47,809 nucleotides of DNA from assembly GCA_013619155.1 (NCBI GenBank), contig JABXKT010000028.1, forward strand, positions 1 through 47,809, written 5' to 3'. The notes beneath the pieces were generated by a model. The model was given only the letters and a program-made list of their open reading frames with translations. It did no database searches and was not told the DNA's origin. Numbering within the stretch: the stretch's first letter is position 1; each line of letters starts with the position of its first letter. This stretch comes from Desulfobacteraceae bacterium. Lineage in GTDB: Bacteria > Desulfobacterota > Desulfobacteria > Desulfobacterales > Desulfolunaceae. A program made the position numbers and the translations under genes. Of this stretch, positions 24,507-35,400 are shown in pieces.

Positions 24507-27500
24507 TTAAGTCGTCTCCCCCTTTGGGGGAAGCCATCGGTCCAGGACGCGGGTGAGATCATCGATGCGAATGGGTTTGCTGAGGTAGTCGTCCATGCCG
24601 GCGGCCAGGCAGATCTCCCGGTCTCCCTTCATGGCAAAGGCGGTCATGGCGATGATGGGGATAGACGATGAGAGCACCGTTGACTCTGGGTTACGGATGT
24701 GACGGGTGGCCTCGTATCCATCCATTTCCGGCATCTGGACATCCATGAGAACGAGGTCGTAGGCGGTGTGGGAGAGGGCCGTGAGCGCCTCGGTACCGGT
24801 GGCCACGGCATCGACTTTGAATCCCATCTTGCGCAAGAGCAGAAGGGCGAGCTTCTGGTTGGTCAGGTTATCTTCGGCCAGAAGGATGTGCCCGCTGCGA
24901 ACGGTGTGTAAATGCTTAGGGGGTGGCTCCGTCCCTTTGTCGGCGATTCTCTTCTCCAGTACGGTGGCCAGGATTTCGTGGAGATCTTTTTGTTTAATGG
25001 GTTTGGTGAGGCATCCGGCAAACCCCATGGCGTGAAAGCGCCGGGCGGATCCCCGGTGCGAAAGGGCGGCCATCATGATAAGGGCGGTCTCTCCGGGAGG
25101 ACTCTCTTTTAGAATGGCCCCTCCCAGTGCTTCGCCGCCCATTTCAGGCATCTGCATATCCAGAAGGCCCAATCGGTATGGCGTTCCCGTTTCCCTGGCG
25201 GCGTTCACGGCCTCAAGGGCTGTGGCGCCGTCCGCCACGGCATCCACGGAAAAACCCCAGGCGGTGAGCAGAGATCCGAGGAGTTCCCGGTTGGTGGGGT
25301 TGTCATCCACGACGAGAATGCGATGCCCCCGTGCATCCTCCAGGCGGAGGGAGGGGGGCGGGTTCTTCTGTTTCTCTAGCTGGACGGTGAACCAGAAGTG
25401 AGAGCCCTTGCCCTTTCGGCTCACCAGGCTGATCGTCCCTCCCATGAGCTCCACCAGCTGTTTCGAGATGGTGAGGCCCAGGCCCGTGCCTCCGAACTGA
25501 CGTGTGGTGGAGGCATCCACCTGTTGAAAACTCTGAAAGATAAGGGGCTGCTTTTTTGGGGAGATGCCGATACCCGTATCTTTGACGGAGAACTTGAGGC
25601 AAACGTCCTGGCTCCTCTCTTCCAAGAGGGCCACGTGCACCGATACCTCACCCCGTTCGGTAAATTTGATGGCATTTCCCGTGAGGTTTATGAGGACCTG
25701 TTTTAGGCGCCCGGGGTCCCCTTTCAGGTGGCCGGGAATCGTGGGAGAGGGGATACAGATCAGCTCCAGATCCTTCTCCTCGGCTCGGATGGCCATGGGG
25801 CCTAAGAAGTCATCGAGCATGGCGTGGAGGTCGAAGTCGAGGATATCCATATCCAGCTTACCCGCTTCAATCTTGGAAAAATCGAGGATGTCGTTGATGA
25901 GGGCGAGGAGGGACTCCCCCGAGGCTTGAACCGTCTGGGCATACTCTCGCTGCTCGTTACTCAGCTGGGTCCCTAAGAGGAGTCCGGTCATGCCGATGAC
26001 CCCATTCATGGGGGTTCGAATCTCATGGCTCATATTGGCCAGGAAGGTGCTTTTGGCTTCGTTGGCCTCCTTGGCCTCATTGAGGGCCATATGGAGGTGG
26101 GCCTCACTCTGTTTTAACTCTTTCTGAGCGATACGAAGGGTGGTGATATTCCGTGCCGAGCAGAGGACCCCGGTGATCTTCCCGCTGGTCTCCCGTACCG
26201 CCGTCTTGGAGATGAGAAGACTCGTAAAAGTCCCCCCTTCGGAGAGATGCCACTCATCGGTCATGGGAGCCCCCGTCTCAAGGACCTGGGCATCACCTCG
26301 GGAGAAGAGTGTGGCCCGGTCTTTGCCGAAGAGCTCGTGGTCGGTGCGTCCCTCGATGGTGTGCCTGTCCATGGCCATAAAGGCGGTGCAGGCATCGTTG
26401 ACCATGCGGTAGACACCACTTCTGTCCTTGAGCATGAGAAAATCGGCGGTGGAGGAGAATATGGCCTGCATGAGGGATTGTTGCTTCATAAGGGCCACGG
26501 ATACCCGTTTTCTCTCCCCTTGCACCGTATTGATGCCCATGGCCAGATTGCGGAATTCGGCGTGGTCGTAAAGGGTGATATTCATGGGATTGCCTTTCGA
26601 GGCGGTGAACTCCTCCTGGAAGGTCTGAAACTGGGTGGCCAGCCGGGTGGCATAGCGCCGTCCCAGCCAGGTACAGAAGAGGCCCAGAATTACCATGGCG
26701 GTGAGCATTAAGACGAGACGGACCGAGAAGCGGATGATCATTGTGCGTTTGGCCAGGGTGACGGCATCGTTCAGGTCGTCCAGATAGAGTCCAGATCCCA
26801 CCGCCCACTGCCAATCATCCACGCCACGCACATAGCAGAGCCTCTCCACCACCTTTCCAGATGGGGGTTTTTCCCACGCATAGCTCACAAATCCACCGTC
26901 GGGGCGTTTGGCGGCGGCGGAGATCTCTTGGACCAGCTTGATGCCATGGGGGTCGGTGATCTCCCAGGCGTTTTTGCCAACCTGGCTGCGCTGGATTGGG
27001 TCGATAAGCCCCATACCATCGAAGCGTTGGACAAAAATAGATCCTTTTCCTCCGGCGTATGAGATCCCTTTCAGTTGTTCCAGTGCCAGGGTCTGGGTGT
27101 CGCTTTGAATGTCATCTAAATATTCACCGGTGCCGATGATGAGCCCCAGGGGCTTAAAGAGGCGAAGGTGGGAGAGTTTTGGGGTCTGGATAGTATCGCC
27201 CTGTCTCTTGGCCCATTTGTATTGGCTGAACCCCTCTCCTGCGGCCAGGATGGTGGCGATGATGTTTTGGTTGAGGAATACCCCATCCTCATCTGAGAGG
27301 GGGAGCACATTTTTTCCTTCAAGCTGGGGCAGGAGGGGGTGGAGGATCATCCGCCCGTTTAAATCCATCACAAAGTAGTACCCCCGCTCCTTATGCCATC
27401 GCATGGCAAAGAGGGCATCGTGGATCACCGCCTCGACCTCTTCCCGGGGGCGGTTACGGTGGGTGGCGTAGAGATGGGCGACGATGCCCATGGCCTCTTC

Positions 27501-28889
27501 CGTGCGGGACTTCAGACTCTTTCGTAGGCGAAGGCGTTGGGTCTTTTTCTGGAAGGCGATATCCTCCATGGCCCGGTTGACCTGGTAGACAATGGTTTGG
27601 CGGAGTTCTTTTTTTAGGGTTTTGTTGAGTCTTTGTGTGGTCTCTTTAAATTGAAGAATATCCTGGCCCGCCCAGAGAAGGGTGGCCAAGAACAGGGCGA
27701 TGGCCGGTACCGCAACGAGGATCTGGGAGAGCTGTTTGGAGAATTGAGGCAAGGGGGCCTTTTTCCTGAAAATCTGGATCGCGAGCTTGGCGACATAGAT
27801 TAATACCAGGGAGAATAGGAGGAGGACAAAGGCGTTGATATAGTAAAACAGGTGACCGACGCTTCCCCTGACGGCCCCCACCACGGTGCTTCCAAAGGGG
27901 AGTGATTCTCGATTGATCTGGAATTTTTTTAAGGCGATGTTATCGAAGATGTAGATGTTGGGGCTTGAGTCGATGACAGGAAGCTGGCTGGCCTCCTTTC
28001 CCTTGAGGATGCGTTTGGCCAGGTATGCCGCACTTTTTCCCTGGTCTTTGGAGCTTGCCATGCGTCCCCCCACCACTCCGGTGCCGATGTAGAAGTCCCA
28101 GAGACCGAAGACGGGGACCCGGGCCCTTTGGGTGATGAATCGTGCACTCTCTTCGAAGGAGAGGTACGCGCCGTCGCCGTCTCGGTTATACAGGGTGAGA
28201 AGGACCACATCCCCTTTTTTAAGGCGCTTCAGCCGCTTAGAGAGCGCCTCTTTGCGGAGACCATCCCACCATATCATCTCGACACTCTCTGCCAGGGGAG
28301 CCAACTCTTTTTGGGCCTGTCGTTTTACCGCCTGACCCGTGGGGGTGGTTCCCACAATGAGGATGAGCCGTCGAGTTTCCGGCAGAAGATTGAGGGCCAG
28401 TTTCGTGGTCCCCAAAGGATCGGTGTTTTCCACCACACCCGTGATGTTTCCGGTAAATCCATCGAGCATGGCTGGCTCGTATCCGTTGATACCGCAGAAG
28501 ACCACGGGAATTCCCGGAAAAATGGAAGCGCCGTACTCACGAAGAAAATCGAGGGCATTGTTGTCTGAACAGAGGATCACATGGGGGGGTGTTTTTGTAT
28601 ACTTCTTGATGAGATAATCGGTGACCGTATCGACAATCTCTGAAGGATGAGACCGCTTGCTGTCCAGATACTCCACGTGGAGTTCGATCTGTGTGTCGGA
28701 AAATGCCTGAATGACGGAGGTGGTGATGCCGTCGGTCCAGGAGAGGCCCTGGTGGTAGGAGTTGAGAAGGAGAACCCGTTTGGGCGGAGGCGCCCCTTCG
28801 GCGAGGCTCGGGGTGACGAAGAAGAGGATGCATCCGCAGAGGAGGCAGAAGAGGAGGGGGCCATATATGCATCGCCTGGAAGAGATCAT
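24507..28889 (-). CDS. Hybrid histidine kinase with ABC-substrate-binding-like sensor, Cache, PAS and two receivers
   Basis: This 1460-residue protein combines two extracytoplasmic sensors. After a signal-anchor, residues about 35-325 resemble the ABC_sub_bind family (V-L-L-L-N-S-Y-H-Q-G, L-D-S-K-R, P-V-V-F-C-G-I-N-G). Two membrane segments follow, then a Cache-type domain with G-Y-Y-F-V-M-D-L-N-G, another membrane segment and a PAS domain. The kinase core has H-E-I-R-T-P (His 955), N-box N-A-I-K-F-T and G boxes. Two receivers carry phosphoacceptor Asp at 1244 (L-D-M-Q-M-P) and 1383 (M-D-V-Q-M-P). No HPt domain is present, so phosphate must pass to a separate HPt protein. AGGAG five bases before 28889 sets the start, 13 codons inside the open frame. 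Confidence 0.87.
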   Translation of the reverse strand: MISSRRCIYGPLLFCLLCGCILFFVTPSLAEGAPPPKRVLLLNSYHQGLSWTDGITTSVIQAFSDTQIELHVEYLDSKRSHPSEIVDTVTDYLIKKYTKTPPHVILCSDNNALDFLREYGASIFPGIPVVFCGINGYEPAMLDGFTGNITGVVENTDPLGTTKLALNLLPETRRLILIVGTTPTGQAVKRQAQKELAPLAESVEMIWWDGLRKEALSKRLKRLKKGDVVLLTLYNRDGDGAYLSFEESARFITQRARVPVFGLWDFYIGTGVVGGRMASSKDQGKSAAYLAKRILKGKEASQLPVIDSSPNIYIFDNIALKKFQINRESLPFGSTVVGAVRGSVGHLFYYINAFVLLLFSLVLIYVAKLAIQIFRKKAPLPQFSKQLSQILVAVPAIALFLATLLWAGQDILQFKETTQRLNKTLKKELRQTIVYQVNRAMEDIAFQKKTQRLRLRKSLKSRTEEAMGIVAHLYATHRNRPREEVEAVIHDALFAMRWHKERGYYFVMDLNGRMILHPLLPQLEGKNVLPLSDEDGVFLNQNIIATILAAGEGFSQYKWAKRQGDTIQTPKLSHLRLFKPLGLIIGTGEYLDDIQSDTQTLALEQLKGISYAGGKGSIFVQRFDGMGLIDPIQRSQVGKNAWEITDPHGIKLVQEISAAAKRPDGGFVSYAWEKPPSGKVVERLCYVRGVDDWQWAVGSGLYLDDLNDAVTLAKRTMIIRFSVRLVLMLTAMVILGLFCTWLGRRYATRLATQFQTFQEEFTASKGNPMNITLYDHAEFRNLAMGINTVQGERKRVSVALMKQQSLMQAIFSSTADFLMLKDRSGVYRMVNDACTAFMAMDRHTIEGRTDHELFGKDRATLFSRGDAQVLETGAPMTDEWHLSEGGTFTSLLISKTAVRETSGKITGVLCSARNITTLRIAQKELKQSEAHLHMALNEAKEANEAKSTFLANMSHEIRTPMNGVIGMTGLLLGTQLSNEQREYAQTVQASGESLLALINDILDFSKIEAGKLDMDILDFDLHAMLDDFLGPMAIRAEEKDLELICIPSPTIPGHLKGDPGRLKQVLINLTGNAIKFTERGEVSVHVALLEERSQDVCLKFSVKDTGIGISPKKQPLIFQSFQQVDASTTRQFGGTGLGLTISKQLVELMGGTISLVSRKGKGSHFWFTVQLEKQKNPPPSLRLEDARGHRILVVDDNPTNRELLGSLLTAWGFSVDAVADGATALEAVNAARETGTPYRLGLLDMQMPEMGGEALGGAILKESPPGETALIMMAALSHRGSARRFHAMGFAGCLTKPIKQKDLHEILATVLEKRIADKGTEPPPKHLHTVRSGHILLAEDNLTNQKLALLLLRKMGFKVDAVATGTEALTALSHTAYDLVLMDVQMPEMDGYEATRHIRNPESTVLSSSIPIIAMTAFAMKGDREICLAAGMDDYLSKPIRIDDLTRVLDRWLPPKGETT

Positions 28890-29525
28890 GGAAACTCCTG
28901 GATTCATCACGCCCGGGTGGGTGTCCATCGGGGAGTGGCGAGGAGGGGTGCATGCGGTGGGAATTTTAAGGGGACGCCATGTAAAAAAGACTAATAAAAA
29001 GAATACGGTATTGCTTGGAATGTGTCAAGATACGAGAGGCCCGGCATGGAGACACTCCCCCCTCTTTACGAATCGAGAACGGTCTTCCCTCTCTTGAATA
29101 CATCCCCTTAATGATGGGCACTTCTACTTTATTGATTAAATCAACGTCTTATATTGTTGTTTATCGGCATGGGTCCCTGTGTTTTTTCTGGGGACCGATT
29201 CTGGCATGCCCCCCCCCGGGGCCGCTTCCCCCCTTTTTTTATTCCTGCCTTGATCTGGGGCGCTCTTTTTATCCCTTATGATCCGTCTCCGTATTTAGAA
29301 TACTCTTCACAGGCATCGAGAATAGTCCCCAATTTTTATGATTTCGGTGGATATAAGATACGCCTATGTATATACATTTTTATAAAAATTCCGTTTAAAA
29401 ACAAGTGGCTATGATTTTATACGTTTGGGTTGGCACAGAGGCTGCAATGTGTCGGCGTGGAGTATCAGGATGGCGCGTGCTGCCTGATCAATTTAGCCTT
29501 GAATCTATACGGACACCCTATTGAG
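28890..29525. other. Long divergent spacer before the copper efflux operon
   Basis: The 636-base spacer has no supported gene. It holds a palindrome TTGATT-A-AATCAA (29132-29144), a stem GGTCCC/GGGACC (29172-29196), a strongly AT-rich part at 29320-29415 and the sigma-54-like promoter at 29431-29446. The AT-rich part is where an activator would be expected to bind or DNA to bend. Confidence 0.5.
29431..29446 (+). promoter_or_regulatory. Sigma-54-type promoter of the cus operon
   Basis: TGGCAC (29431-29436), five bases, then CTGCA (29442-29446) matches the -24/-12 consensus TGGCAC-N5-TTGCA at all but one position, with the GG and GC pairs exactly 12 bases apart. It lies 80 bases before the TolC-type gene start. 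No sigma-54 activator gene is in the window. Confidence 0.6.
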
Positions 29526-30824
29526 ATGACACGAATTATTTTTACGGTACTGCTGATAACGGTGTGGGTGATGACCCCGGTCATCGGATCGGCCGGGTCG
29601 GAGCCCTTGGGTGGGCTCCTTCGTGAGGCGGTGATGAACAACGCGGATATCCAGGCCACCCGGCAGGTGATTGAGGGGCTCGAGGCGGCCGCCGATTATG
29701 ATGGCTCTCTTCCCAACCCGAAACTCGGGGTGGGGCTCATCAATGTGCCCGTGGATAGCCTCTCGCTGGGGCAGGAACCCATGACCCAGAAGCAGGTCTC
29801 CATCACCCAGCGACTCCCCTGGCCGGGGAAGCGAGGGCTTCGGGCAGAGGCCCGACTCCTCTCGGCCCGGAAGGCCGAGGCTCGTTTGAAGGCACAGATC
29901 CTCTCTCTTCGGCGAGAGGTGGTCGAAGCCTATTATGATCTGTGGTTTGTGGCGGAGAGTCTTCAGCTGAATGAGGATCTCTCCGGGTTGGTGACCCAGG
30001 CCATCCATGCCTCAGAGTCGCGTTACGCTGCAGGTCGTGAGATGCAGCAGGCGGTGCTTTCTGGTGAACTTGCGCTGAATCAATTGACCGATGAGAAATT
30101 AGCCTTGGAAGGCCGCTACCGTAAGTTGGAAATACGTATCAACAGGGTACTCCAGCGAGAAACGTATCGGGGCGTGAGCCCTGGGCCTCAGCCTGATTTG
30201 CCACGGCTCAGGCCCGTGGGAGACTGGTTGAGCCAAGCCGTGGAGGAGAACCCTCGGCTTGAATCTCTGGGCCGATCGGTGGCCTTGAGCCGCGTTTCCC
30301 TCTCCCTGGCCGAAAAAGAGGCGATGCCGGATGTGGATGTCAAGGTGGCGTATGGGCAGAGAGAGGCTGATGCCACGGGGCGCAGCAGAGACGATTTTAT
30401 CTCCCTTTCGGCCTCATTTCCTCTCCCCGTATGGAAAAGCAGGCGAGAGGATCGCCTCGTCGCGTCAAAGAGGGCAGGAGAGCGGGCAGCGATTTTGAGT
30501 TATCAGGGGTATCAACGATCATTGCCTCACCGCATCGACGGTCTGGCCAACGACATGGCCACCGCTGTAGAGCGTCACCTCTTTTACAGGGATGACCTAG
30601 TACCCATGGCAAGGCAGCTTTCTGAGGCTGCGGTCTTCCGTTACGAGGTTGGGAAAGCAAGCTATAACATCATGATTGACGAGCTTATGGCGGCCATGAA
30701 GGCAGAACTAACGGCGAGAAAATTTTTGAGAGACGCCCTGGTGGCTGAAGCGAAGTTAAAAGAGCTCACAGGGGCACTGGATCCTGGGGTTCATGAGCTG
30801 ATGAAAAGCAACTTTGGCAAATAA
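29526..30824 (+). CDS. TolC-family outer-membrane efflux protein (CusC role)
   Basis: The 432-residue precursor has a signal peptide (I-I-F-T-V-L-L-I-T-V-W) followed by the two-repeat helical barrel of outer-membrane efflux proteins, rich in coiled coil. Typical spots are N-P-K-L-G-V-G near residue 61, Q-R-L-P-W-P-G-K-R and, in the second repeat, L-S-A-S-F-P-L-P. The W-P-G-K motif is common in the partners of CusBA-type pumps. It forms the exit duct, with the adaptor and pump genes downstream. The frame is open to 29430, but the signal peptide places the start at 29526, although no strong ribosome-binding site precedes it. Confidence 0.8.
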   Translation: MTRIIFTVLLITVWVMTPVIGSAGSEPLGGLLREAVMNNADIQATRQVIEGLEAAADYDGSLPNPKLGVGLINVPVDSLSLGQEPMTQKQVSITQRLPWPGKRGLRAEARLLSARKAEARLKAQILSLRREVVEAYYDLWFVAESLQLNEDLSGLVTQAIHASESRYAAGREMQQAVLSGELALNQLTDEKLALEGRYRKLEIRINRVLQRETYRGVSPGPQPDLPRLRPVGDWLSQAVEENPRLESLGRSVALSRVSLSLAEKEAMPDVDVKVAYGQREADATGRSRDDFISLSASFPLPVWKSRREDRLVASKRAGERAAILSYQGYQRSLPHRIDGLANDMATAVERHLFYRDDLVPMARQLSEAAVFRYEVGKASYNIMIDELMAAMKAELTARKFLRDALVAEAKLKELTGALDPGVHELMKSNFGK

Positions 30825-30916
30825 GCCAGGCCCGGTCGAAAGCACTTAAGCCATGAGAGTGGTGAGTGGTGACGGCTTTTTATGCGTTGGATATGGACGA
30901 AGTGAGGATTGATAAA

Positions 30917-32398
30917 ATGAGAGAAAAAGTGACGCAAAAGAGCTGGAGATGGGTCGTTGGTATCGGGGTGGCTGTTGCCGTCCTTGTCGGGCTTGTTTCC
31001 ATGAGTTTTATAAGTCAGGGGCGTGATGCTTCCGATACGGCAGCCATCACTAAAGGGGATCATGACCACGAGACGGCTGCAGAGCTTTGGACCTGCGGCA
31101 TGCACCCCTTTATTATCCTCGATGATCCGGGAAACTGCCCTGTGTGCGGTATGACGTTGATCCCCAAGCTGGCCGAAGCCGACGCTTCAGCTGAGCCAGG
31201 AGAGCGCGTGGTGGCCTACTGGCGGGCGCCCATGAATCCTGCCGAAATTTACGATGCGCCGGGCCAGAGTGCCATGGGCATGGATCTGGTGCCGGTTTAT
31301 GAGGATGAGCTGGTGGGGGGAGTTGTGATCAGCATCGATCCGGTGGTTGAACAAAACATGGGGGTCCGGCTGGAGGTCGCGGAGCAGGCCCCTCTATCCC
31401 ATACCCTAAACACGTGGGGGCATGTGACCTACGATGAGACCCGGACCTTTAAGGTGAGCCCACGGTTTTCAGGTTGGATCCAAACTCTTCAGGCCAACTT
31501 CGAAGGCCAGCAGGTGAAAAAGGGGGACCCGCTTTTTACGGTTTACTCTCCAGAGCTCATCGCCGCCCAGGAGGAGTACCTCAATGTCCGCTCCCGGGTG
31601 AGTGGAAAGGGAAACGACTACAATGACAGGCTTCTTGCCTCGTCAAAGCGAAAGCTGTTGAATTATGCCATGGCCCCTTCGGAGATCACGCGTGCTGAAA
31701 AACGTGGCAGAGCCCTCGAAGCAGTCACGGTGAGATCTCCCTATACGGGCGTGGTGGTCTCCAAGTCGGCTGTGGAGGGCGGTTATTTCAAGTCCGGGTC
31801 CAGCCTCTACACCATTTCAGACCTCTCACGGGTCTGGGTGGAAGCCCATGTGTATGAATACGAGGTGGGCCGGGTAAAGGAAGGACAGGTGGCCTCCATG
31901 AGCCTTCCCTTCAGCCCGGGCAAGACCCTCACTGGCACGGTCGCTTATGTATACCCCTTCATGCAGGGGCGCACACGGGACGTCACGGTGCGGCTTGAGT
32001 TTGACAACCGCGATGGCTTTTTGAAACCCGATATGTACGGGAATGTCTCCATCCGCAACGATTCGGGTCAAATCGGGGTTGTGATTCCGGCAGAGGCGGT
32101 GCTGAGATCCGGGCCCAAGTCGACTGTTTTTGTTCGAACCGCCAAGGGTCGCTACACGCCACGAGATGTCACGACAGGAATCACCCTCGAAGGCAAGCGC
32201 ATTCATATTCTTCAAGGGATCGCTCCGGGAGACCAAGTGGTGGTTTCCGGTCAGTTCCTTCTCGACTCGGAATCTCAGCTGAAGGAGGCCATCACCAAGA
32301 TGATGGAAGTCAAGAACCCGGCTCCTCCGAGGGCTGACACGGTTTCTTCCGAACCCACCCCGTCGCTTGATGAGGATGCTTTTTTCGATGACATGTAA
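30917..32398 (+). CDS. cusB: CusB-like periplasmic adaptor of a Cu/Ag RND efflux pump
   Basis: The 493-residue membrane-fusion protein starts with a membrane anchor (V-V-G-I-G-V-A-V-A-V-L-V-G). Two heavy-metal-binding modules follow: W-T-C-G-M-H-P with C-P-V-C-G-M-T-L-I-P-K, and W-R-A-P-M-N-P with M-G-M-D-L-V-P-V-Y. The adaptor body has lipoyl-like and barrel parts: L-F-T-V-Y-S-P-E-L, R-S-P-Y-T-G-V-V and V-V-V-S-G-Q-F-L-L-D-S-E near the end. The Cys and Met motifs fit Cu(I)/Ag(I) handling. An in-frame GTG at 30866 is possible, but GAGG before the ATG at 30917 is the better signal. The pump gene follows after 21 bases. Confidence 0.85.
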   Translation: MREKVTQKSWRWVVGIGVAVAVLVGLVSMSFISQGRDASDTAAITKGDHDHETAAELWTCGMHPFIILDDPGNCPVCGMTLIPKLAEADASAEPGERVVAYWRAPMNPAEIYDAPGQSAMGMDLVPVYEDELVGGVVISIDPVVEQNMGVRLEVAEQAPLSHTLNTWGHVTYDETRTFKVSPRFSGWIQTLQANFEGQQVKKGDPLFTVYSPELIAAQEEYLNVRSRVSGKGNDYNDRLLASSKRKLLNYAMAPSEITRAEKRGRALEAVTVRSPYTGVVVSKSAVEGGYFKSGSSLYTISDLSRVWVEAHVYEYEVGRVKEGQVASMSLPFSPGKTLTGTVAYVYPFMQGRTRDVTVRLEFDNRDGFLKPDMYGNVSIRNDSGQIGVVIPAEAVLRSGPKSTVFVRTAKGRYTPRDVTTGITLEGKRIHILQGIAPGDQVVVSGQFLLDSESQLKEAITKMMEVKNPAPPRADTVSSEPTPSLDEDAFFDDM

Positions 32399-32419
32399 AC
32401 CGCGGAAAGGTGAGTTCTA

Positions 32420-35400
32420 ATGATTGATAAATTAATCATATGGTCGGTGAGAAACCGGTTTCTTGTGATTCTGATCACCCTGTTTGTCGTGGTGGCGGGT
32501 ATCGTCGCCATGTCGCGGATGCCTCTGGACGCTATTCCAGATCTCTCCGACGTGCAGGTGATTGTCTATACCGACGTCCCGGGGCAGGCGCCCCAGGTGG
32601 TGGAAGATCAGGTGACCTACCCCTTAACCACGGCGATGCTCAGCGTGCCGTACGCCAAGTCGGTGCGGGGGTACTCTTTTTTCGGCCTCTCTTTTGTCTA
32701 CATTATCTTCGAAGACGGAACGGACCTTTACTGGGCGAGATCCAGGGTGCTGGAATATCTCAACGTGGTAGCCGGGAGGCTTCCTGAAGGGGTGACCCCG
32801 GCTCTGGGGCCCGATGCCACCGGTGTGGGTTGGGTGTATGAGTATGTGTTGAAGGACAGTTCAGGCAAGGTGGACAACCAGCAACTTCGGAGCCTTCAGG
32901 ACTGGTACCTGCGCTACGAATTAACCGCCGTGCCCGGTGTCTCTGAGGTGGCGAGCATCGGCGGGTTCGTGAAGCAATACCAGGTGGAGGTGGATCCCTC
33001 TCGCCTCAATGCCTACAAGCTCTCCATTGGGCAGATCCGTTCGGCCATCGAGCGCTCCAACACCGATGTGGGGGGGCGATTGGTGGAGATGGCGGAAACG
33101 GAATTTATGGTGCGGGGGCTCGGCTACCTCTCCTCCGTGGAAGATATCGAAAGCGTCTCCCTGGGTGTAGACGACAAGGGAACGCCGATTCTCTTGAAGC
33201 ATGTCGCCTCGGTTAAGATTGGACCGGATCTTCGAAGGGGGGTCCTGGAGTGGAACGGAGAAGGCGAAGTGGTGGGCGGTATCGTGATGATGCGCTACGG
33301 CGAGAACGCCCTTGCGACCATTGGCCGTGTGAAGGAACGCCTCAAGGAGTTGGAAAAGGGGTTGCCGGAAGGCGTCACCATTGAAATGGGATATGATCGC
33401 TCGGATCTCATCGAACGGGCGGTCTCCACGCTTCGAACCAAGCTGGTGGAAGAGATGGCCGTAGTGGCGCTTATCTGCGTGATTTTCCTGCTTCATTTTC
33501 GGTCCGCTTTTGTGGCTATTTTCACGCTTCCAGTGGGAATTCTTGTCGCTTTTATTGTGATGTATCTCAACGGCATCAACGCCAATATCATGAGCTTGGG
33601 AGGCATCGCCATCGCCATCGGGGTGATGGTGGACGCCTCGGTGGTGCTGGTGGAAAACGCCCACAAGCACATGGAACGAAGCGACGGCTCGCGCTCCCAT
33701 CAACAGATCATTATCGATGCATCCCGAGAGGTGGGGCCGGCTCTCTTCTATAGCCTTCTGATTATCACCGTCTCCTTCTTGCCGGTCTTCGCCTTAGGAG
33801 ACCAATCTGGCCGTCTTTTCAGGCCCCTGGCGTTTACAAAAACATTCGCCATGGCTGCGTCTTCTGTGCTCGCGGTGACGGTGATTCCGGTGTTGATGAC
33901 CTTTTTTGTTCGGGAAAAGGGGGCCTGCGATGAGCAACCCAAGGGGACGCGTCGCCTGATTTATGCCCTGACAGGTGTGTTGCCTCCCATGGCGGTGCTG
34001 GGGGCTCGTTCCTTTGGGGTTGACCTGCCGACCTGGAGCTTTTGGGTCTCCATCATCGGCGGCATCGCATTGGTGATGCTGGTGGTACCCCAGCGGATCA
34101 TGAGCGAATCTGAGAACCCATTGAGTCGGTTTTTTATTCGACTCTATCGCCCGGTGATTCATGGGGTCTTGAAATGGCGCAAGCTGACGGTCCTTGTGGC
34201 TGTGCTGTTGGTGGTTGCGACAATCTATCCCCTGTCCCGGCTGGGGAGTGAGTTCATGCCCCCCTTAAATGAAGGCGACCTTCTCTATATGCCTACGACC
34301 TTGCCGGGGATTTCGGTGACCAAGGCGCGAGAACTGGTTCAGCAGACGGACAAGATCATCAAGCGGTTTCCCGAGGTGCGGCACACCCTGGGAAAAGTTG
34401 GGCGTGCGGACACCTCCACCGATCCGGCCCCCCTCTCCATGCTGGAGACCACCATCGTGCTTCGACCCAAGGTGGAGTATGAGACCCTGACCCTGGATCG
34501 TTTTTATGACACCTGGCCGGGTTGGGCGACGCGCCCTCTCTCCATGATTTTTCCAAAAGAGGTGAAGGGGAAGGTGCTTCATGAGTGGCGAAAGCGATCT
34601 GTGGAACGGTTCTTTTCGAACTGGCCGGGCTTTTTACGCACGCCCCTGAGCCGCGTGCTGCCAGAAGAACGCTACTTAACGATTGCCGAATTGTCCGACG
34701 AGTTGAACGAAGCCGTCCGTTTCCCGGGCCTCACCAATGCGTGGACCATGCCCATCAAAACCCGCATCGATATGCTCTCCACAGGGATTAAGACTCCGGT
34801 GGGCATCAAGATCATGGGGACCGACTTAAAGGTTCTCTCCGATCTGGGCGCGCAGATTGAGGCCCAGTTGCGGCCCCTCCACGGGACCCTCTCCGTCTAC
34901 TCGGAGCGGGTGGCTGGGGGCAAGTACCTCGATATCGATATCAACCGAGATAACATCGCCCGCTTTGGCCTCTCTGTGGATGATGTACAGAAGGTGATCA
35001 TGACCGCCATCGGCGGGACGAATATCACATGGACCGTGGAAGGGCTGGAGCGCTACCCCGTGAATCTGCGCTACAGCCGTGAGTACAGAGACGATTTCGA
35101 GAGCTTGGGGCGAGTGTTGGTATCAACCCCGTCGGGGGCCCATGTGCCGCTGGCTCAATTGGCCACCCTCTCGTTTGAAAATGGGCCCGCAGGCATCAAG
35201 AGCGAAAATGCTCGCCGCACGGCCTGGGTTTACGTGGACCTCAAGGGCGTGGATGTGGGGAGCTACGTGAAAAAGGCCAAAGCCCTCATCGACCAGAGCA
35301 TTGAGCTCCCCTCGGGGTACTCCATCGTCTGGTCCGGTCAATTTGAGTACATGGAAGCGGCAAGTAAAACCATGAGGCTCATCGTGCCGGGCACGCTTGT

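Noticed and set aside
29132..29144. FNR/CRP-type site TTGAT...ATCAA
   Set aside because: The half-sites are separated by three bases instead of four, and no matching promoter geometry was found.
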